Assembly: GCA_004298295.1 (NCBI GenBank)
Contig: SCUH01000175.1
Location: 1 to 8,673, forward strand
Reading direction: 5' to 3'
Length of the DNA stretch: 8,673 nt
DNA from: Betaproteobacteria bacterium
GTDB lineage: Bacteria; Pseudomonadota; Gammaproteobacteria; Burkholderiales; SG8-39
The position numbers and the translations under genes were made by a program. Of the stretch, positions 5,508 through 8,673 are shown piece by piece. The notes below the pieces were generated by a model. It had not been told where the DNA came from. It saw nothing but the letters and a program-made list of their open reading frames with translations, and searched no databases. Numbering within the stretch: position 1 is the first letter of the stretch; each line of letters opens with the position of its first letter.

Positions 5508-8201
5508 CTACGGGGCGAGGGCCAGGGTGGCGCGGCGCTGGGTGGGCTCGTCGGGGCTCTCGGCGATGGCAAAGCCGAGGTCGGCGCACAGTTCCAGCAT
5601 GCCCCGGTTATTGGCGAGGATGTGCCCGAGCATCACGCTCAGGCCGCGGGCGCGCGCCACCTCGATCAGCAACTCCATCAGGCGCCGGCCCAGGCCGTGG
5701 CGCTGCCAGGCATCGGCCACCACGAGGGCGAATTCGCAGGTATCGCCGTCCGGGTTGGTGATGTAGCGCACGACACCGATCTCCACCTCCTTGCCGCCTT
5801 CCTCGATCACCGCGACGAAGGCCATTTCGCGCTCGTAATCGATCTGGGTGAAGCGCACCAGCATCATGGGCGTCAGCTCGCGCAGCGTGTTCATGAAGCG
5901 GAAGTAGCGGCTCTCGTCCGAGAGCCCCTTCACGAACTCCTGCTCCATCGCCGCGTCCTCCGGGCGGATCGGCCGCAGCGTGATCGTCTGGCCGTCGGGC
6001 CGCTGCCAGGTGCGCACGAACTTCGCGGGATACGGATGGATGGCCATGTGGCCGTAGGCGATGCGCCCGGGCGGCGTGCGCCGCACCACCACGCGCGCGT
6101 CCGCCGCGATCGCGCCGCTTTCATCGACGATCAGCGGATTGATGTCGAGCTCCGCGAGCCACGGCAGCTCGCACACCATCTCCGAGACGCGCAGCAGCAC
6201 GTTCTGCAGCGCCGCGAGGTCAACCGGCGGCAGGTGCCGGAAGGCGCCGAGCAGCTTGGAGACGCGAGTCGAGCGGATCAGTTCTTCCACCAGGAACGCA
6301 TCGAGCGGCGGCAGCGCCACCGCGCGATCGCGGTGCACCTCCACGGTGGTGCCGCCGGAGCCGAAGGTGATCGCCGGTCCGAACACCGGGTCGCGGATCA
6401 CGCCGATCATCAGCTCGCGGCCGTTGGGCCGCACGATCATCGGCTCGACCGCGACGCCGTTGAGGTGCGCGCCGGGCCGGTGCTGCCCGACCGCATCGAC
6501 GATCTCCTGGTAGGCCGCGCGCACCGATTGCGCGTTGCCGAGGTTGAGGCGCACGCCGCCGGCGTCGGTCTTGTGCGTGATGTCGGGCGAATCGATCTTC
6601 ATCGCCACCGGGTAGCCCAGTTCCTGCGCCAGCAGCATCGCCTCCATGGGCGAATGCGCGACCATGGTCTTCGCGATCGGAATCCGGAACGCCGCGAGCA
6701 GCGCCTTCGATTCCATCTCGTTCAGCACCTCGCGGTGCTCGGCGAGCGCGCCGTCGACGATGGCGCGCGCACCCTCGAGGTCGGGTGGGGCCTGTTGCGA
6801 CAGCGGCCCCGGCGTGCGCAGCAGCATGCGCTGGTTGCGGTAGAAGGAGGCGACGTGCGCAAACAGTTCCACCGCGCCTTCGGGATTGCGGAACACCGGG
6901 ATGCGCGCCTCGCCCAGCAGCCGCCGTGCCGGGATCACCTGCTCCTCGCCCATCCAGCACGATAGAACGGGCTTGGACGAGCTGCGCGCCGCTTCGATCA
7001 CGGCCTGCGCGGCGCTCGCCGGATCCGTCATCGCCTGCGGCGTCAGCATGACGAGCACGCCGTCGACGTTCGCGTCGGCGAGGCAGGCCGCCGTCGCGGC
7101 CGCGTAGCGAGCGGCATCGGCATCGCCGATCAGATCGAGCGGATTCGAGTGCGACCAGTTGACGGGCAGCACGCTCTTCAGCGCTTCGATGGTGCGCGGC
7201 GAGAGCTCGGCGAGCGGAATGCCGAGATCGGTGCAGCGATCCGCGGCCATGACGCCGGGGCCGCCGCCGTTGGTGATCACCGCGAGCCGCTCGCCGCGCG
7301 GCCACAGGTGCGAGGCGAAGGCCTGCGCCGCCGCGAAAATCTGCCCGATGGTGCTGACGCGCACCGCGCCCGCGCGCCGCACCACGGCATCGAAGACGTC
7401 GTCGGCGCCGACGATCGCGCCGGTGTGCGACATCGCCGCGCGCGAGCCGGCCGGATGGCGCCCGACCTTCATCAGGATCACGGGTTTGACGCGCGCCGCG
7501 GCGCGCATCGCCGAGACGAAACGCCGCGCGTCGCGCACGCCCTCGATGTAGAGCAGGATGTGCTCGGTCTTCGCGTCGTTCACCATGAAATCGATGATTT
7601 CCCCGAAGTCGATGTCGGTCGAGCCGCCGAGCGAGACCACGCTCGAGAAGCCGACACCGTGCGAATGCGCCCAGTCGAGCATCGCGGTGCACACCGCGCC
7701 CGACTGCGAGATCAGCCCGATCGAGCCGGCGAGGGCGCCGCCGCGCGCGAAGGTCGCGTTGAGCCCGATCTCCGGGCGCATCAGGCCGAGGCAGTTCGGG
7801 CCGATGACGCGCAGCCGGTAGCGGCGCGCGTTCTCGAGCAGCGCGCGCTCGAGGCGCGCGCCCGCGGGACCGGTCTCCGAGAACCCGGCCGAGATCACCA
7901 CCGCCGCGTGCACGCCCGCCTCGCCGCATTGCTCGATCACCGCGGGCACGACGTGCGCCGGCGTGGCGATCACCGCGAGGTCGATGCGCTGCGGGATCTT
8001 GCCGATCGCCGGGTAGCAGTCGAGTCCGTGCACGTTGCGGTGCTTGGGGTTCACCGCGTAAAGCGCGCCGCGATAGCCCGCGGACATGTTTTCGGCGAGC
8101 ACGGCGCCCACGGTGCCGGCGTCGGGACTTGCGCCGATGATCGCGACCGACGCGGGCTGAAACAGCGGCGACAGGTAATGGCGTTCTTCAGTGTGGGGCA
8201 T
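5508..8201 (-). CDS. pat: Pat-like protein: NDP-forming acyl-CoA synthetase module fused to GNAT lysine acetyltransferase
   Basis: Large two-part protein of 897 residues (enterobacterial Pat/PatZ about 886), a family whose characterised members acetylate lysines of acetyl-CoA synthetase and other enzymes using acetyl-CoA. Order: CoA-binding Rossmann domain (SVAIIGASPDAGTVG, residues 18-32); succinyl-CoA-ligase-like domains including GLISQSGAV and AAMSHTGAIVGADD with H259; ATP-grasp domain from about residue 495 (VAMKIDSPDITHKTDAGGVR around H543-K544); and a C-terminal GNAT domain from about residue 738, with the acetyl-CoA loop QRHGLG (833-838) and glutamate E823 in CEFALVV. H259 lies in the SHTG motif that carries the phosphorylated histidine of ADP-forming acetyl-CoA synthetases. 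ATG 8201 is firm because an in-frame stop lies 14 codons upstream with no other ATG or GTG between. No clear ribosome site is present. Whether it is a regulator, an acyl-CoA synthetase or both is open. Confidence 0.93.
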   Translation of the reverse strand: MPHTEERHYLSPLFQPASVAIIGASPDAGTVGAVLAENMSAGYRGALYAVNPKHRNVHGLDCYPAIGKIPQRIDLAVIATPAHVVPAVIEQCGEAGVHAAVVISAGFSETGPAGARLERALLENARRYRLRVIGPNCLGLMRPEIGLNATFARGGALAGSIGLISQSGAVCTAMLDWAHSHGVGFSSVVSLGGSTDIDFGEIIDFMVNDAKTEHILLYIEGVRDARRFVSAMRAAARVKPVILMKVGRHPAGSRAAMSHTGAIVGADDVFDAVVRRAGAVRVSTIGQIFAAAQAFASHLWPRGERLAVITNGGGPGVMAADRCTDLGIPLAELSPRTIEALKSVLPVNWSHSNPLDLIGDADAARYAAATAACLADANVDGVLVMLTPQAMTDPASAAQAVIEAARSSSKPVLSCWMGEEQVIPARRLLGEARIPVFRNPEGAVELFAHVASFYRNQRMLLRTPGPLSQQAPPDLEGARAIVDGALAEHREVLNEMESKALLAAFRIPIAKTMVAHSPMEAMLLAQELGYPVAMKIDSPDITHKTDAGGVRLNLGNAQSVRAAYQEIVDAVGQHRPGAHLNGVAVEPMIVRPNGRELMIGVIRDPVFGPAITFGSGGTTVEVHRDRAVALPPLDAFLVEELIRSTRVSKLLGAFRHLPPVDLAALQNVLLRVSEMVCELPWLAELDINPLIVDESGAIAADARVVVRRTPPGRIAYGHMAIHPYPAKFVRTWQRPDGQTITLRPIRPEDAAMEQEFVKGLSDESRYFRFMNTLRELTPMMLVRFTQIDYEREMAFVAVIEEGGKEVEIGVVRYITNPDGDTCEFALVVADAWQRHGLGRRLMELLIEVARARGLSVMLGHILANNRGMLELCADLGFAIAESPDEPTQRRATLALAP

Positions 8202-8225
8202 GCGGGCGCTCAGGCAGGCGTTGCG

Positions 8226-8248
8226 TGGGTGAAGCCCATTTCAACCCA
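8226..8248. other. Imperfect hairpin in the gap between the unknown gene and pat
   Basis: TGGGTGAA and TTCAACCCA flank a 6-base loop, pairing over eight base pairs with one bulged A. It lies in the 94-base gap (8202-8295) after the unknown minus-strand gene and before pat. No T run follows on the minus strand, so it is not a standard terminator. It may be an attenuating or stabilising hairpin, or a decayed dispersed palindromic repeat. The rest of this gap shows nothing I can assign. Confidence 0.3.
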
Positions 8249-8295
8249 TTGGGCCGGCGCGGTCATGATCGGCGTCAAGCCCGGCACTGCGCCGG

Positions 8296-8673
8296 CTACT
8301 GCGCGCGCCCCGAGCGGTGCGCTTCGAGCACGCGGCGCAGGCGGGTGCGCGTCTCGCTGGGCACGTCGTCGAGCAACAGCTTGCCGTCGACGCCGACGAA
8401 AAAGTAGCCGGTCAGGTAATCGGTGTCGCTGAGGTACCACATCAGCAGCCGGTGATCGCCGATCGCGGCCTCGCCCGCGATGCGGTTCCCGGGCGCGAAG
8501 TAGCGGCCGAAGGCGCGCGCAAAATCCTCCGCGCTCCAGCCGGCGAAGCTTTCACGCAGGCGTTCGAAACGCGCCTTGGGCGCATTCGACAGCAGTGACA
8601 CTTCCTCGACGCGCCCCGCCGCGAGGTGGCGCGTCACGAGCTTGGCGGCCTGGAGCGCATCGACCGGCGCCAG
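8296..8673 (-). CDS. Unrecognised protein, C-terminal 125 residues (5' end beyond window)
   Basis: The frame is open from the right edge to a TAG at 8296-8298. There is no in-frame ATG in the visible part. A GTG at 8637 is possible, but the 12 codons before it (LAPVDALQAAKL) continue in the same amphipathic style, so the true start is probably outside. The visible protein starts with a helical region (DALQAAKLVTRHLAAGRVEE), then a segment rich in F and R (RFERLRESFAGWSAEDFARA), then a probable beta-rich stretch (GDHRLLMWYLSDTDYLTGYF, then FVGVDGKLLLDDV) and a basic C-terminal helix (RTRLRRVLEAHRSGRAQ). The VDGKLLLDD turn resembles strands in small alpha/beta domains, but I cannot name a family. 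It lies 94 bases upstream of pat on the same strand and may share its transcript. It is probably real, because the opposing frames are poorer. Confidence 0.6.
   Translation of the reverse strand: MAPVDALQAAKLVTRHLAAGRVEEVSLLSNAPKARFERLRESFAGWSAEDFARAFGRYFAPGNRIAGEAAIGDHRLLMWYLSDTDYLTGYFFVGVDGKLLLDDVPSETRTRLRRVLEAHRSGRAQ

Noticed and set aside
4662..6965. A 767-codon plus-strand frame crossing yhhQ, the repeat element and the antisense of pat.
   Set aside because: It overlaps two well-supported genes on both strands and shows no family motifs; it is a GC-driven shadow frame.
7149..8432. A 427-codon plus-strand frame opposite the N-terminal half of pat.
   Set aside because: Composition is dominated by R, A, H and D as expected for the antisense of a GC-rich gene, and the pat frame has strong domain evidence.

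Overview
The window is GC-rich, densely coded bacterial chromosome. The gene set and codon use suggest a proteobacterium, most likely a betaproteobacterium (Burkholderiales or Rhodocyclales type). That placement is inference from gene content; there is no rRNA or other marker here. I see no tRNA, rRNA, CRISPR array, phage gene or transposase, and no gene-free stretch longer than about 120 bases.

Region 1 (1-3509, minus strand) is a compact aromatic-amino-acid catabolic operon, iorA-iorB-hppD. iorA and iorB overlap by four bases (ATGA) and hppD starts 11 bases after iorB. IorAB is a ferredoxin-dependent arylpyruvate (indolepyruvate) oxidoreductase that makes arylacetyl-CoA. HppD is 4-hydroxyphenylpyruvate dioxygenase, which makes homogentisate; its last few residues lie beyond the left edge. 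Both enzymes act on the 2-oxo acids left when aromatic amino acids are transaminated, so the operon appears to hold two competing fates for the same substrate class.

Region 2 (3510-4112) has a 117-base divergent intergenic region and a plus-strand Lrp/AsnC-family regulator (3627-4112). A 20-bp near-perfect palindrome between the divergent genes is the obvious candidate operator for local control.

Region 3 (4187-5421, plus strand) is a two-gene unit: a carboxymuconolactone decarboxylase/AhpD-fold protein without the CxxC redox pair, then a YhhQ-family queuosine-precursor transporter whose GTG start overlaps the preceding stop (GTGA). Why they are paired is not evident.

Region 4 (5420-5489) is a 70-bp repeat element with 17-bp perfect terminal inverted repeats and an internal 26-bp perfect palindrome. 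It sits between two convergent genes and its left end forms the last two bases of the yhhQ stop codon. It looks like a non-autonomous REP/MITE-type mobile repeat that may also serve as a bidirectional terminator.

Region 5 (5508-8673, minus strand) holds an 897-residue Pat-like protein: an NDP-forming acyl-CoA synthetase module fused to a C-terminal GNAT acetyltransferase. Unlike enterobacterial Pat as I recall it, this one keeps the synthetase's catalytic histidine. Upstream of it, at the right edge, is the C-terminal 125 residues of a protein I do not recognise.

I did not find an undescribed multi-gene system. The points most worth following are the inverted-repeat element, the iorAB-hppD pairing with its putative Lrp operator, and the histidine-retaining Pat homologue.
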